Shown here piece after piece: positions 1 to 10,196 of a stretch of 64,000 bases of DNA. Both the position numbers and the translations under genes were made by a program. Numbering within the stretch: position 1 is the first letter of the stretch; every line of letters begins with the position of its first letter. The notes under the pieces are model-generated. The model did no database searches. It saw only the letters and a program-made list of their open reading frames with translations, and was not told where the DNA came from. The stretch comes from Gracilibacter sp. BRH_c7a (lineage in GTDB: Bacteria > Bacillota > Desulfitobacteriia > Desulfitobacteriales > Syntrophobotulaceae): contig LOEZ01000091.1 of assembly GCA_001516055.1 (NCBI GenBank), positions 1 through 64,000 of the forward strand, in the 5' to 3' direction.

Positions 1-58
1 AGAGCGTTTGCTGCACTGCGGCTCCCCGCCATAGTTGATGAGATAGGGCATAGGGGGA
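1..58 (+). repeat. Partial copy D of a structured dispersed repeat (cut by window edge)
   Basis: This stretch resembles the distal part of the repeat at 10040-10190: both have CTGCACTGC followed by similar spacing to AGTTG and TGA. It lies between the T-box terminator (about 62-92) and the expected synthetase start, the same place the valS leader carries its copy. Only the edge is visible, so the assignment rests on about 50 bases of imperfect similarity. Confidence 0.45.
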
Positions 59-59
59 T

Positions 60-290
60 AACAAAAATAACCCCCATCCCTAAGGGACGAGAGTCTACTC
101 CCGCGGTACCACCCTAATTCATTTTGCTCTTACATAGAATTTAACGGTTCTCACCGGTGTTCATTACAACCTGAACACAGCTCCGGAGTGAGTTTCTCTG
201 CCTAACGAACACGGCTCGCACCAACCGCCGTTTCTCTGATTCAATCATAGCAGATACTTGCTTCCTTCTGCGCCTTTAGCTTAGTTAATA
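60..290 (-). promoter_or_regulatory. T-box riboswitch leader, probably for leuS
   Basis: Read on the minus strand, the T-box antiterminator core GGGTGGTACCGCG lies at about 101-117. It is followed by a terminator stem CTCGTCCC-TTA-GGGATGGG and a T-rich run at about 62-92. Upstream, the stem I part contains a CTC triplet (in AAACTCACTCC, near 186-196) at the place where a specifier is expected, which would read leucine. The regulated gene lies left of position 1. In Firmicutes leuS commonly follows rsfS, which agrees. Uncharged tRNA would stabilise the antiterminator and switch the gene on. Confidence 0.88.
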
Positions 291-332
291 ACTAAAATTC
301 TATAATATTTAATTACTTAATGTCAATAATAT

Positions 333-674
333 CTAAAAAGTTACTTCCTGAGCATCTCCCCAGAGCCTTTCCAAGCTGTAAAATTCCCTGGTCTCAGGAG
401 TCATAAGATGAATAACAATATCTCCACAATCTATAAGAACCCATTGAGCCTCGGGCAATCCTTCTTTTCTTAGTACAGGTACCCCAAGTTCCGGTAACTT
501 TTCCAAAAGATGATCTGCGATAGCTTTAATCTGCGTTGTGCTATTCCCACTAGCTATCATAAAGAAATCTGTAATAATAGAAATCCCTTGAAGATTTAGA
601 ATGGTGATATCCTTACCTCTTTTGTCATCAATAAAGTCAACCATTTTGCTCAATTCGTTTTGACCTATTACCAA
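333..674 (-). CDS. rsfS: Ribosomal silencing factor RsfS
   Basis: A 113-residue protein of the RsfS/YbeB/Iojap family, the normal family length. The family binds ribosomal protein L14 on the 50S subunit and blocks joining with 30S, damping translation when nutrients run low. The core FFMIASGNSTTQIKAIADH and the AQWVLIDCGDIVIHLM strand are typical. The start is a TTG preceded by AAGGAGG at a good distance. It follows yqeK by 17 bases, so the two are probably cotranscribed, and it is the last gene before the T-box leader at the left edge. Confidence 0.95.
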   Translation of the reverse strand: MVIGQNELSKMVDFIDDKRGKDITILNLQGISIITDFFMIASGNSTTQIKAIADHLLEKLPELGVPVLRKEGLPEAQWVLIDCGDIVIHLMTPETREFYSLERLWGDAQEVTF

Positions 675-691
675 ACTCCCAGCCTCCTTTT

Positions 692-1267
692 TTATAATTC
701 CAATTTGTTCTTTAAGTCCTGATAGGCAAGAACGGTCAGAGGATGTACTGCTCTGTTTATTTGTCTTAGATAACTAAGTGTATATTCCATACAGGCTAGA
801 GTTCCCTCTCTAAGGTCATAATACAACTTCTCACGCAGCTTGTCCACTCCGTCATAGTTCCTGCCAGGTTCAGTAAGATCTGCACTATAAATCAACATTT
901 CCAGATCAGACATATTAGGTCTTCCCAATGTATGATTAGCTACAGCATTAAGAATATCCTGATTGGTTACTCCGTATTCTTCTTTGAGAATATAAGCTGA
1001 GATTCTACCATGAATAACCTGAGGGTTCTGAATGTCTTCAGGATAATGAATCAGCTTCCATTCATTTGCTTTCTTCAATTGTTCTCGATAAGGTAACGAT
1101 TTTGCTAAATCATGGGTAATAGCAGCAAGCTGTGCTGCATAAACATCTAATCCGAATTTCTCGGCTAGTTCTCCAGCTAACACTTCCACCCCAACAGAAT
1201 GCTGAAATCTCTCATAAGAAAGCTTCTCGGCAACTAGTATGCGAAAAAAACCTAGCTGGTTAGACAT
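692..1267 (-). CDS. yqeK: YqeK-type HD-domain hydrolase (Ap4A hydrolase family)
   Basis: A 191-residue HD-domain protein. Visible metal-binding elements are the first His in RFQHSVGV, the THDLAK HD motif and the NHTLGR histidine. YqeK members are reported to split diadenosine tetraphosphate symmetrically. The position between nadD and rsfS is the conserved one. The LytR-CpsA-Psr gene often found between yqeK and rsfS is absent here. Family confidence is high; the substrate comes from family knowledge only. Confidence 0.9.
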   Translation of the reverse strand: MSNQLGFFRILVAEKLSYERFQHSVGVEVLAGELAEKFGLDVYAAQLAAITHDLAKSLPYREQLKKANEWKLIHYPEDIQNPQVIHGRISAYILKEEYGVTNQDILNAVANHTLGRPNMSDLEMLIYSADLTEPGRNYDGVDKLREKLYYDLREGTLACMEYTLSYLRQINRAVHPLTVLAYQDLKNKLEL

Positions 1268-1301
1268 TTATCTCTCACCTTTCTCAGAACTGTTCATTAA
1301 T

Positions 1302-1334
1302 GAAGAATACGGTACGAAATGTACCGCATTCTTC
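1302..1334. other. Stable hairpin between the RRM gene and yqeK
   Basis: The arms GAAGAATACGGTAC (1302-1315) and GTACCGCATTCTTC (1321-1334) pair with one mismatch around a 5-base loop. No T-run follows on either strand, so it is not a textbook terminator. It could be an attenuator, a processing site or a protective 3' structure of the RRM-gene transcript. Confidence 0.5.
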
Positions 1335-1449
1335 GGGTCCAGGGTCCGTATCCTTAAGATAAACCAGTATTTTCAAACACCAACTATATATTAAGTGTAT
1401 CATTAAAATATCAAAATTTATCTTGTTCAGGAAACCCTAAATAAATGGT

Positions 1450-1704
1450 CTAGACAGTTTGACGAGGTCTAGCTTCGTTAACTGTCAAGGCACGGCCATT
1501 GAACTCAGCTCCGTTGAGTTCTTCAGCTAGGCGTTCAGCATCTTCTTCAGCAACTTCCACAAAACCGAAGCCTCTGGAGCGTCCGGTTTCTCTGTCGGTA
1601 ATAATTCTGCTTCCAACTACATTTCCGTACCGAGAAAAGAACTCTGTCAGCTCTTCTGAGGATGTACTCCAAGGAAGATTGCCCACGTACAGGGTTTTGG
1701 TCAT
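1450..1704 (-). CDS. Small single-RRM RNA-binding protein
   Basis: An 84-residue protein made of one RNA recognition motif. RNP2 is LYVGNLPW near the N-terminus and RNP1 is RGFGFVEV near residue 45. It resembles the short bacterial glycine-poor RRM proteins that bind RNA without a known fixed target. The ATG at 1704 is preferred over one three codons upstream because AGAGGTG sits just before it. It lies between nadD and yqeK, an unusual insertion into this otherwise conserved block, and probably has its own promoter. Confidence 0.9.
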   Translation of the reverse strand: MTKTLYVGNLPWSTSSEELTEFFSRYGNVVGSRIITDRETGRSRGFGFVEVAEEDAERLAEELNGAEFNGRALTVNEARPRQTV

Positions 1705-1789
1705 CTGTTTCACCTCTGAAAATATTTTGATAATAGTATAAGCAACTTATACTATAGTATACCCAGCTGGATTAAGTCAAATGTATTTT

Positions 1790-2425
1790 TTAATGGTAAA
1801 GACCTTTATTCTTAATGAAAAGCCTTATTTCATCAGGTAAAAGATACCTGATTGGTTTGTTGTTGGCAACTCTCATCCTGATATCGGTCGAAGAAATAGC
1901 CAAGGCAGGTATCTCAATTTGAGCAATCCTGTTCTTGGTAAAAGGATACATTCGAGAGATTTTCTCTATCAGGTTCTTCGAATCATAACCAGGTCTGGAA
2001 ACTCCGATGATCCTAGCAAGCTTGATAACCTCTTCGTGTTCACGCCAGGTTAACATTTCTTTCAGGGCATCCGTGCCTGTTATGAATTGCAGCTCCTGCT
2101 CCGGAAATATACTATGTAGAATTCTTAACGTATCAACTGTATAGGTCGGACCTTCTCTATCAATCTCCATTCTAGATACCATAAAATTCTTATTGTTTTG
2201 AATAGCCATTTCTACCATTTCATAGCGGAGGCTAGCATCTGTGATCAGGCGATTTTCTTTATGTGGAGGGCTGCCAGTAGGAATAAAAAGCACTCGATCC
2301 AACCCAAACTCTATTCTAGCTGTTTCTGCTGCCACCATATGTCCATAGTGAATAGGATCAAATGTTCCCCCCATTATACCAAGTTTTTTTCCCCCAGCTA
2401 TTGACTCACGAATCTTGGCTTCCAT
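1790..2425 (-). CDS. nadD: Nicotinate-nucleotide adenylyltransferase
   Basis: A 211-residue nucleotidyltransferase that adenylates nicotinate mononucleotide in NAD synthesis. The GGTFDPIHYGHM motif (residues about 19-30) is the phosphate-binding GxFxPxHxGH signature, and ISSTDIRMRV near the C-terminus is the ISSTxIR motif. AAAGGGG precedes the ATG. Its place between yhbY/obgE and yqeK is conserved in Firmicutes; proB and proA, often found between obg and nadD, are absent. Confidence 0.96.
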   Translation of the reverse strand: MEAKIRESIAGGKKLGIMGGTFDPIHYGHMVAAETARIEFGLDRVLFIPTGSPPHKENRLITDASLRYEMVEMAIQNNKNFMVSRMEIDREGPTYTVDTLRILHSIFPEQELQFITGTDALKEMLTWREHEEVIKLARIIGVSRPGYDSKNLIEKISRMYPFTKNRIAQIEIPALAISSTDIRMRVANNKPIRYLLPDEIRLFIKNKGLYH

Positions 2426-2598
2426 CTTTATCCCCTTTATTATATAAAGTGAAACTTCTAACAGTAGTTTATTCCTCTACTGCTAGTTTGTTGAACCAAT
2501 CAGGAACTAGTTTCCCGTTACCCTCATTGTTTTGGTTAAAGAGGTAATTACAAACGGTTAGTGCGTTGTAATAATTGAATTATACATTATTTCTGATT

Positions 2599-2889
2599 TT
2601 ATGGAAGTTCAATTTGGGGTTTCTCCTTTGAAGGTCTATAGAGCAGAAAATTCCGACCTATTACTTGGACTAACTCTGCCTGAACAGCTTCTGCCAATCC
2701 AGAGGCGATGTTTTTCGGATGATCTGCACAGTTCTGAAGGACGCGCCCTTTAATAAACTCTCTTGCCTCTAATACTTCATCCGCCTGTTTAATTACATTT
2801 TTCGTAACCTCTTCCTTACCCACAAAAAGAATAGGTTCCATCTCATTACCTAAAGATCTAAGAAACCTCTTTTGTTTTCCCGTCAACAA
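2599..2889 (-). CDS. yhbY: YhbY-family ribosome assembly RNA-binding protein
   Basis: A 96-residue CRM-domain protein with the family's opening LTGKQKRFLRSLGNEM and the GRNFLLYRPS end motif. YhbY proteins associate with pre-50S particles. The start is TTG with GGAGG about ten bases upstream. It begins six bases after the obgE stop, so the two 50S-assembly genes are almost certainly cotranscribed and translationally coupled. Confidence 0.94.
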   Translation of the reverse strand: MLTGKQKRFLRSLGNEMEPILFVGKEEVTKNVIKQADEVLEAREFIKGRVLQNCADHPKNIASGLAEAVQAELVQVIGRNFLLYRPSKEKPQIELP

Positions 2890-2894
2890 TTAAT

Positions 2895-4178
<1,284 letters not shown>

Positions 4179-4188
4179 TCATTTTAAT

Positions 4189-4689
4189 TTACTCGCCTGC
4201 AATAAAGACCTTATCTACACAAATTTCTTCCTCGTTATAAAGAATAAATCTGCATTTAAAACTTGCGTCGTAGGTATGAAGTTCTATTTTTACCAGCAGA
4301 TTATCAGGATCCTCATCGAAAGGAATAAGACTAGTACATTCATTAGTGTATCCATAAAACTGCTGAGCATATTCTTCCTGCCAATGTTTTTCCCAGAATT
4401 CATCTTCTTGCATTTCAGGAGGAAAGCTTAGTTCCATCGAGACCCCTTTTAGCCTGAGGTCAAAGAATAAGCACATAAGGATTGCTTGCATGGTTTTATT
4501 ATAAAGCTTAGATACCATCTGTTGATAATAAAGACCTTCCATCACTTCATCTATATAATCCATTGCTTTTTGAGGCATCTCCAATTGAAGGTACCCTCTA
4601 ATAACCTGAAAATTATTAAGGAAGTCATGGCGTTGAATTTGATAGTTTTCTAATTGTCGATACAGAAGTTCACGGTCTAACCCGGGCAT
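4189..4689 (-). CDS. spo0B: Spo0B-like sporulation phosphotransferase
   Basis: A 166-residue protein with the Spo0B alpha-helical dimerisation segment. The phosphorylated histidine is expected in RHDFLNNFQV (residues about 20-29), within the usual H-box pattern RHDxxNxLQ. Spo0B passes phosphate from Spo0F to Spo0A. The remainder is a degenerate ATPase-like fold with no visible ATP-binding motifs, as in the family. It is slightly shorter than the Bacillus protein (about 190). The obgE-adjacent position is the diagnostic one. Confidence 0.85.
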   Translation of the reverse strand: MPGLDRELLYRQLENYQIQRHDFLNNFQVIRGYLQLEMPQKAMDYIDEVMEGLYYQQMVSKLYNKTMQAILMCLFFDLRLKGVSMELSFPPEMQEDEFWEKHWQEEYAQQFYGYTNECTSLIPFDEDPDNLLVKIELHTYDASFKCRFILYNEEEICVDKVFIAGE

Positions 4690-4731
4690 AATTATATCCC
4701 CCTAAACCTAAAAAAATAGTCACTTGCATAC

Positions 4732-4758
4732 AAGAAACCCCTGGGCTAAACCCAGGGG
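4732..4758 (-). terminator. Rho-independent terminator after rpmA
   Basis: On the minus strand the stem CCCCTGGG-TTTAG-CCCAGGGG is followed by TTTCTTGT. It separates rplU-rpmA from spo0B-obgE. Confidence 0.85.
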
Positions 4759-4776
4759 CATGACTTTTGAAGGGTA

Positions 4777-5052
4777 TTATTGGGCTTGAGCGATTGTATT
4801 TTCCGCATAAATACTAATCTTTTTACGGAACTTATCTTTCCGTTCAAATTTAACATAACCGTCGATAAGTGCAAACAAAGTATCGTCCTTGCCGATGCCA
4901 CAGTTTTTACCAGGATGTATCTTAGTTCCACGTTGGCGAACTATAATGTTCCCGGCAGTTACGTACTGTCCGTCCGCACGTTTAACTCCTAGTCGTTGAG
5001 CTTGGCTATCTCTACCGTTTCGGGTACTACCTACACCTTTCTTATGAGCCAT
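4777..5052 (-). CDS. rpmA: 50S ribosomal protein L27 without the Prp-cleaved extension
   Basis: A 91-residue L27 starting [17 protein letters not shown]. The ATG at 5052 is preferred because GGAGGTG lies six bases before it. A GTG three codons upstream sits inside that ribosome-binding site and cannot be a sensible start. Most Firmicute L27 proteins carry an N-terminal extension ending in FFA that protease Prp removes. Here the protein begins directly at the mature end, and no prp gene lies between rplU and rpmA (the gap is 73 bases). Confidence 0.96.
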   Translation of the reverse strand: MAHKKGVGSTRNGRDSQAQRLGVKRADGQYVTAGNIIVRQRGTKIHPGKNCGIGKDDTLFALIDGYVKFERKDKFRKKISIYAENTIAQAQ

Positions 5053-5125
5053 GAAGTTCACCTCCTCGAATATAGGACTTCGTTATCTAACGATTCATCT
5101 ATCCTGCTACTAAGCATGACCTAAT

Positions 5126-5437
5126 TTAGGCCCTGATAGATTCAATAGCAATCTTAGTATATGGTTGACGATGACCTTTTTTGACACGAACATTTTTCTT
5201 AGCCTTATAGCGGAAAGCTATAACTTTATCACCTTTGCCGTGTTCAACTACTTTTACAGCAACTACTGCTCCATCGACTACAGGAGTTCCCACATTAATA
5301 TTTCCGTCTTTTTCGACTAACAGTACTTGTTTAATATCTAAAGCTTGGCCTTGTTCAGCGTCAAGTTTCTCAACACTGATGACATCGCCTTCCTGGACTT
5401 TGTACTGTTTGCCTCCGGTCTCAATTATGGCATACAT
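5126..5437 (-). CDS. rplU: 50S ribosomal protein L21
   Basis: A 103-residue L21 of normal length, with [18 protein letters not shown] at the start and [14 protein letters not shown], the L21 signature, near the C-terminus. AGGAGGTG precedes the ATG. It is the first gene of a two-gene unit with rpmA; in most relatives prp sits between them. Confidence 0.97.
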   Translation of the reverse strand: MYAIIETGGKQYKVQEGDVISVEKLDAEQGQALDIKQVLLVEKDGNINVGTPVVDGAVVAVKVVEHGKGDKVIAFRYKAKKNVRVKKGHRQPYTKIAIESIRA

Positions 5438-5560
5438 ATTTTTTGCACCTCCTCAAACCCAGACTCGCCTACCTAGGTCGGTTTTCTTGGAAAACCTGTT
5501 CTTTAACCTTAATAAGAGCGGTTGTGGTGAGAAGTCACCACGTCTAAACATTTTATCATC
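5438..5560 (-). promoter_or_regulatory. Probable structured leader of rplU (L21 leader candidate)
   Basis: Upstream of rplU the minus strand can fold GTGGTGA-CTTC-TCACCAC (about 5525-5542). A second weaker pairing, AGGTTTTCC with GGAAAACC-like bases, lies nearer the gene. Ribosomal L21 leaders that autoregulate rplU are known in Firmicutes (Rfam L21_leader). I infer the class from position and hairpins only. The first hairpin could instead be the terminator of rng. Confidence 0.4.
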
Positions 5561-5574
5561 ATTGCAACTGTTCG

Positions 5575-6825
5575 TCAATTACTTTTCAGAGCCCAGCCTT
5601 TACCACCACAGTGCTCACATTTCGTAGTATAACGAGCTTCTAAAGTCTGTCCCTCTTTCTTCCGGGTTATCTCTACTAATCCTAGTCGTGTTAATCCCAT
5701 TACTCTACACTTAATCCTATCTTGCTGAAAAGAAATTTCAAGTTGCGCTAGAACCTTGTCCCAATCTTCTTTGTTTTCCAGGTCAATAAAATCAACAATT
5801 ATAATCCCACTGAGATTGCGCAGTCTGATCTGTCGCGAGACTTCTGCAGCAGCCTCAAGATTCAGTATAAGTATCGTGTCCTGGAGGTTTTTGTCACCGA
5901 TATATTTTCCTGAATTAACATCGATTGAAGTAAGTGCTTCTGTCTTTTGAATTACCAGGTATCCTCCATTTTTCAGTTCTACCTTTGGTAAGACAGCATG
6001 TCTTATCTGATTAATCAAATCATAACGTTCAAAAAGATTTCCTCTTAAATCAGTCCAAACTTTGTTTGCGGCAGTACAGTTTATCTCTTGGAGCCTTCTT
6101 CTCAACCGATTAGCCAAATCACCATCATCGATGAAAATCTCATCAACCTCATCATCGATAACTTCCCTGAGCAGTCGAGAAAAAGGGTCATTACTACTAT
6201 AAAGAAGGCCTTTCCCTCTCTTTTCTACTATCTTTTGGTTTATTTCTTCCTTTAGTTTGATTAGTTTATCCAGATCCTCTGATAATTCCTTTTCCGATAC
6301 GTCTTCGGCCAAAGTCCTGATTATCATTCCCGTATCCGACGGTTTAACTCTCTCTCCCCATTCATAGAGGCGCTGTCTATCTTCCTCATTAATTATCTTA
6401 CGCGAGATTCCAAGATGGTGATTATTCCCTAAGAGCAGGACGACGAAACGGCCAGGCAGGGAAAGGTTGGTCGTAACTCTTGCTCCTTTCTCACCTATCT
6501 GTTCCCTCATTATTTGAACAATTATTTCCTGCCCTTCCTTTAACAGATTTTCTATGGCGGGTAAACTGGGAGGCAGAATCTTCTTCTCCCCTTCATAAAT
6601 AGATTGGATGACATCCGCAACATAGAGAAAAGCATTTTTATTCAAACCTATATCCACAAATGCTGCTTGTATCCCAGGAACTACATTGGTAACCCTTCCT
6701 TTAAAGATACCTCCTGAATGACGGGATTCTCTTGCAGTATCATCTATAACCTCTACAAGTCTATTATCTTGCAAGACAGCTGCTGTTATCTGGTTGTTAT
6801 TGGTTGTGATGATTATCTGTTTCAA
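5575..6825 (-). CDS. rng: Ribonuclease G/E family endoribonuclease
   Basis: A 416-residue RNase E/G-type enzyme for rRNA and mRNA processing. An embedded S1 domain lies near residues 35-120 (GGIFKGRVTNVVPGIQAAFVD broken by normal variation). The catalytic Asp region appears as SIDVNSGK and the second acidic site as GIIIVDFIDL. The C-terminal CEHCGGKG matches the zinc-link Cys pair. The length fits RNase G-like Gram-positive forms without the RNase E scaffold. It lies 25 bases after the DUF2344 gene and is probably cotranscribed with it. Confidence 0.93.
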   Translation of the reverse strand: MKQIIITTNNNQITAAVLQDNRLVEVIDDTARESRHSGGIFKGRVTNVVPGIQAAFVDIGLNKNAFLYVADVIQSIYEGEKKILPPSLPAIENLLKEGQEIIVQIMREQIGEKGARVTTNLSLPGRFVVLLLGNNHHLGISRKIINEEDRQRLYEWGERVKPSDTGMIIRTLAEDVSEKELSEDLDKLIKLKEEINQKIVEKRGKGLLYSSNDPFSRLLREVIDDEVDEIFIDDGDLANRLRRRLQEINCTAANKVWTDLRGNLFERYDLINQIRHAVLPKVELKNGGYLVIQKTEALTSIDVNSGKYIGDKNLQDTILILNLEAAAEVSRQIRLRNLSGIIIVDFIDLENKEDWDKVLAQLEISFQQDRIKCRVMGLTRLGLVEITRKKEGQTLEARYTTKCEHCGGKGWALKSN

Positions 6826-6850
6826 AGAATCCCCTGCTTTCTTGCCTAAT

Positions 6851-7570
6851 CTAATAATCTAATGGAGTGAGCTGCTCTCCATCATCCTTTAGAATATATA
6901 CCCCATCCCTGATGATGAAAAGCCCATCAAGGTCTATCTTTATCCCCTCTAAAGTACTGATACTCTCTAATACCTCAACAGGACGTACAGAGCCATCATT
7001 TCCTGTTTTGATATCGAGTCTTAACCAATACCTCAATGGTGATTCTTGAGAGAGTACAGAAATTGTCCTTACGAATGGACGAATGTTTCTGGTAACTTTC
7101 TTCCCTTTTTGATTACGAATACTTAAGACTTCTTCCCTAGCTAGCCAATCTTCGCACGCTGCTGTAAAAGCATGAACATCTATAGGTTCTAAAAAAGGTA
7201 CTTCTGCCCTGTAACAGGCTTGGTTAATCACAGCCATCAACGCTTTATTCCCTTGGGGCAAGATACTAAAATCAACAATCTCGATACCTTCAGGTAACTG
7301 CTTTTGAAGTAGTTGCAATGCCTTATCAACAAATGAATGTTCATCATTGTCGGACGTTACCTTTATGCCAATATCTACGTATTCCCGTTCCCCTTCAACC
7401 CCAACAGGCAACGGTGGACCAAAGGCAATCTTGGGATGAGGGTTGAAGCCTTCCGAATAGGCAACTTCAATACCAGTTCGCCTTAATGCCCTATCGAATA
7501 CCCTAGTCAGGTCCAGATGAGCTATGTATCTTGCTTCTTTTTTCTTCGTATAAGCCACTCTAATCTTCAA
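6851..7570 (-). CDS. TIGR03936 / DUF2344 radical SAM-linked protein
   Basis: A 239-residue DUF2344 protein starting MKIRVAYTKKKEARYIAHLD, the family's hallmark opening. The function is not settled. It almost always neighbours the B12-binding radical SAM gene, here at 8079-9965. The two are normally adjacent; in this genome a plus-strand DUF2935 gene has come between them. A tRNA or rRNA modification role has been suggested for the pair because of the rng/rplU context, but the sequence does not show it. Confidence 0.9.
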   Translation of the reverse strand: MKIRVAYTKKKEARYIAHLDLTRVFDRALRRTGIEVAYSEGFNPHPKIAFGPPLPVGVEGEREYVDIGIKVTSDNDEHSFVDKALQLLQKQLPEGIEIVDFSILPQGNKALMAVINQACYRAEVPFLEPIDVHAFTAACEDWLAREEVLSIRNQKGKKVTRNIRPFVRTISVLSQESPLRYWLRLDIKTGNDGSVRPVEVLESISTLEGIKIDLDGLFIIRDGVYILKDDGEQLTPLDY

Positions 7571-7662
7571 GAAAAACCGCCTCTTTCTTAATCTTTCTCT
7601 CTACTTGACATTTTTAAGCAAATAATGAATAAACTTTTTATATGTAGAGAGGGGGAATACCT

Positions 7663-8088
7663 ATGCACTTTCATTACGGTGAACTTATGCCTCTAAGACT
7701 ACTTGATGAGGCTATGTTCTGGAAACACCAAGAACAAGAACATACGGTAGTTATCCGAGAATTGGTCCCCAACCTGGAGAAAAAATTCGTGGAAGAACTT
7801 AAAGAGTGGGAAATCTCTTTTACCAAAACCCACGGACAGGTTATCCAACTCATTAAAACCGTCGTCCGCTCCGGGGATCCCGTGCCCCCGGCCGTAACAG
7901 ATCAAGTTATGCATTTGATTAACTTTTGTTTGGAACAAAGCAAACGTTTTGTCCAACAACTACTTGAAATCCTCAAACTCAGTCAAGCTATTCAAGAAGT
8001 TCCTACAGCTATTACTGTGATTAAGCATATAATTAGAGAATCAGAATATTTTATCGGGATTGCCCAAACCATTTGTTATCAAAGATGA
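7663..8088 (+). CDS. DUF2935-like four-helix protein (single repeat)
   Basis: A 141-residue, helix-rich, His/Glu-rich protein on the plus strand. MFWKHQEQEHTVVIRELVP resembles the metal-binding helix of DUF2935 proteins, which usually have two such repeats in about 260 residues, so this looks like a half-length version. AGAGGGGGAA precedes the ATG. Its 3' end overlaps the convergent radical SAM gene by ten bases. Function unknown; family assignment is moderate. Confidence 0.65.
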   Translation: MHFHYGELMPLRLLDEAMFWKHQEQEHTVVIRELVPNLEKKFVEELKEWEISFTKTHGQVIQLIKTVVRSGDPVPPAVTDQVMHLINFCLEQSKRFVQQLLEILKLSQAIQEVPTAITVIKHIIRESEYFIGIAQTICYQR

Positions 8089-9965
8089 TACGTAACAGTT
8101 TTCGCAATGTCAGGACACACTCCACAAAGTCCACATTTTCCCCTGCAGTCTGGTGTAACAACCTCTGCCAGGGCTTTTTTATATTCTTCTTCAAGGAAAC
8201 CCTTAAGCACTCCGGGACTCAAATGGTCCCAGGGGAGGATTTCTGATACAGAATACTCCCTATTAGCATAAAAATGGGGATCTATCTTCAGCTCATTCAT
8301 TCCTTGCTGCCAAAGATCAAAACGAAAATGCTCTGACCATCCATCGAATTTACATCCAGCCTTCACAGCCCATTCCAACAAATCAGCTAATCTGCGATCC
8401 CCTCTAGCCATTACCGCTTCCAGAAAGCTACCCTCGATATCATGGTAAAGAAACTTAATTCTTTGGTCTCTTAACCGCTTCTTGAGATAATCTTGTTTCT
8501 CTCGCAGAACTGTCATAGAATCCTGGCTCACCCACTGAAAAGGAGTATGAGGCTTAGGTACAAACGAACTAGCAGATACTGTCACCTTAGCATTCCGACG
8601 TCCTGCTTTTCTGGCAGTTTCCAAAACCATTCTAGCCTGTTCTATTATCCCATCCAGATCTTCATAGGTCTCAGTAGGAAGACCTATCATATAATACAGC
8701 TTAATATTACTCCATCCAGCTCTAAAAGCAGCTTCAGTCGTCTTTAGCAAATCCTCTTGTGTAACTCCTTTGTTAATCACATCACGCAGACGTTGTGTTC
8801 CAGCTTCCGGAGCAAAAGTAAGACCTGATTTACGAACCTTCTGAACTTGTTCGGCCATTTTGACATCGAAGGAATCTAATCGAAGAGAGGGCAAGGAAAC
8901 ACTTACTTTTTGGGACGTAAGCTTGTCCATCATCTCTTCCAGAACCCTGTTCACACATGTATAATCTCCCGTTGATAGTGATACTAAAGATATCTCTTCA
9001 TACCCAGTTGCTTTGACTGCCTTTTCCGCTTGTTCCAACAGGGTATCGGGAGATCTTTCCCTCAGTGGTCTGTAAATCATTCCTGCCTGACAGAATCTGC
9101 AGCCTCGTGTACAACCCCTCATCACCTCTAACATTACCCTATCATGAATAGCTTCAGTGTAAGGTACTATCACCTTTTCAGGGAAGTATGCTGAATCGAA
9201 ATCTTTCATCACCGCTTTGGTTACTACTTGGGGTGCACGTGAATCAACAACCATATCTTGAATCGTACCATCAGTATTATAAGTAAAATCATAGAACCGA
9301 GGGATATATATCCCCTGTAACTTAACAAGTTCTGTGAGAATCTCTTCCTTGGATAACCCTTTATCCTTACTCGTTCTTATAATTTCCAAGACAGCTGGAA
9401 GCTGCTCTTCACCTTCTCCCAGTAAGAAAATGTCTACAAACGGTGCCAAAGGCTCAGGATTATAAGCGCAGGGACCCCCTGCAAAAATGAAAGGATCGTC
9501 ATCCCCTCTAGAAGAAGACCTTAGGGGTATATCACTCAATCGTAAAACGTTCAAGATATTAGAATAACTAAGCTCATATTGGAGAGTAAAGGAGACTACA
9601 TCGAAATCCCTAAGAGGATGGAAGGACTCTAAAGAATAAAGGGGGATTTCTTCCGCTATCATCTTTTCTTCCATATCAGGCCAAGGGGCAAATGCCCGTT
9701 CACAAAGATAATGAGGATATGAATTCACCAAACCATACAGAATCCTAAGAGCAAGGTTAGACATCCCCACCTCATATACATCAGGAAAGACAAATGCCAT
9801 CCGTACATCTGCCTTCTCCCAGTCTTTGCGTATAATATTCCATTCCCCACCTACATATCGGCCCGGTTTCATCACTTTGGGAAGTATACGATCAAGCCTG
9901 CGGCGAAGGGTGACATTGTCAATTTTTTCCATCAAATTTCTAATTTCCTCCTTGGATAGCTTCAA
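8079..9965 (-). CDS. TIGR03960 B12-binding-type radical SAM protein
   Basis: A 628-residue protein with an N-terminal cobalamin-binding-like fold (about residues 50-200, GEGEEQLPAVLEII) and a radical SAM domain whose cluster motif is CTRGCRFCQAG. A further conserved GLPTETYEDL segment lies near residue 430. The C-terminal Cys cluster CRGKCGLCGVCPD may bind another iron-sulfur centre. Radical SAM enzymes cleave S-adenosylmethionine to start radical chemistry; the substrate of this family is unknown. It pairs with DUF2344. Confidence 0.92.
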   Translation of the reverse strand: MKLSKEEIRNLMEKIDNVTLRRRLDRILPKVMKPGRYVGGEWNIIRKDWEKADVRMAFVFPDVYEVGMSNLALRILYGLVNSYPHYLCERAFAPWPDMEEKMIAEEIPLYSLESFHPLRDFDVVSFTLQYELSYSNILNVLRLSDIPLRSSSRGDDDPFIFAGGPCAYNPEPLAPFVDIFLLGEGEEQLPAVLEIIRTSKDKGLSKEEILTELVKLQGIYIPRFYDFTYNTDGTIQDMVVDSRAPQVVTKAVMKDFDSAYFPEKVIVPYTEAIHDRVMLEVMRGCTRGCRFCQAGMIYRPLRERSPDTLLEQAEKAVKATGYEEISLVSLSTGDYTCVNRVLEEMMDKLTSQKVSVSLPSLRLDSFDVKMAEQVQKVRKSGLTFAPEAGTQRLRDVINKGVTQEDLLKTTEAAFRAGWSNIKLYYMIGLPTETYEDLDGIIEQARMVLETARKAGRRNAKVTVSASSFVPKPHTPFQWVSQDSMTVLREKQDYLKKRLRDQRIKFLYHDIEGSFLEAVMARGDRRLADLLEWAVKAGCKFDGWSEHFRFDLWQQGMNELKIDPHFYANREYSVSEILPWDHLSPGVLKGFLEEEYKKALAEVVTPDCRGKCGLCGVCPDIAKTVTYHL

Positions 9966-10039
9966 TGCCTTATTATAACATAGGGGATTTGGGTGAGCAA
10001 AGTCGCTACGAATCGAGTAAAGTACAGTTAGAGATAAGG

Positions 10040-10190
10040 GAAGCCATTACTGCTTGAGACGTAGTGCAGTATGCCCGACAAGTGGAACAAGGATGCGGAG
10101 CGCAGCACTTAGCCACAGGAGGTGGCTAGTGCCGAAAAGTGCTTACTGCACTGCAACTACTCACCGAAAGTTGGGTGACATAAGCTGTTA
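10040..10190 (+). repeat. Copy A of a structured dispersed repeat
   Basis: An outer stem AGTGCAGTA (10063-10071) with TACTGCACT (10144-10152) encloses GGATGCGGAGCGC. It also encloses a hairpin TAGCCAC-AGGAG-GTGGCTA (10110-10128) and GCCGAAAAGTGCTT. Copy C at 30319-30571 has the same conserved loops with compensating changes in the outer stem. It lies between the radical SAM gene and spoIVFB. The true ends are uncertain. Confidence 0.7.
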
Positions 10191-10196
10191 GAGTGG

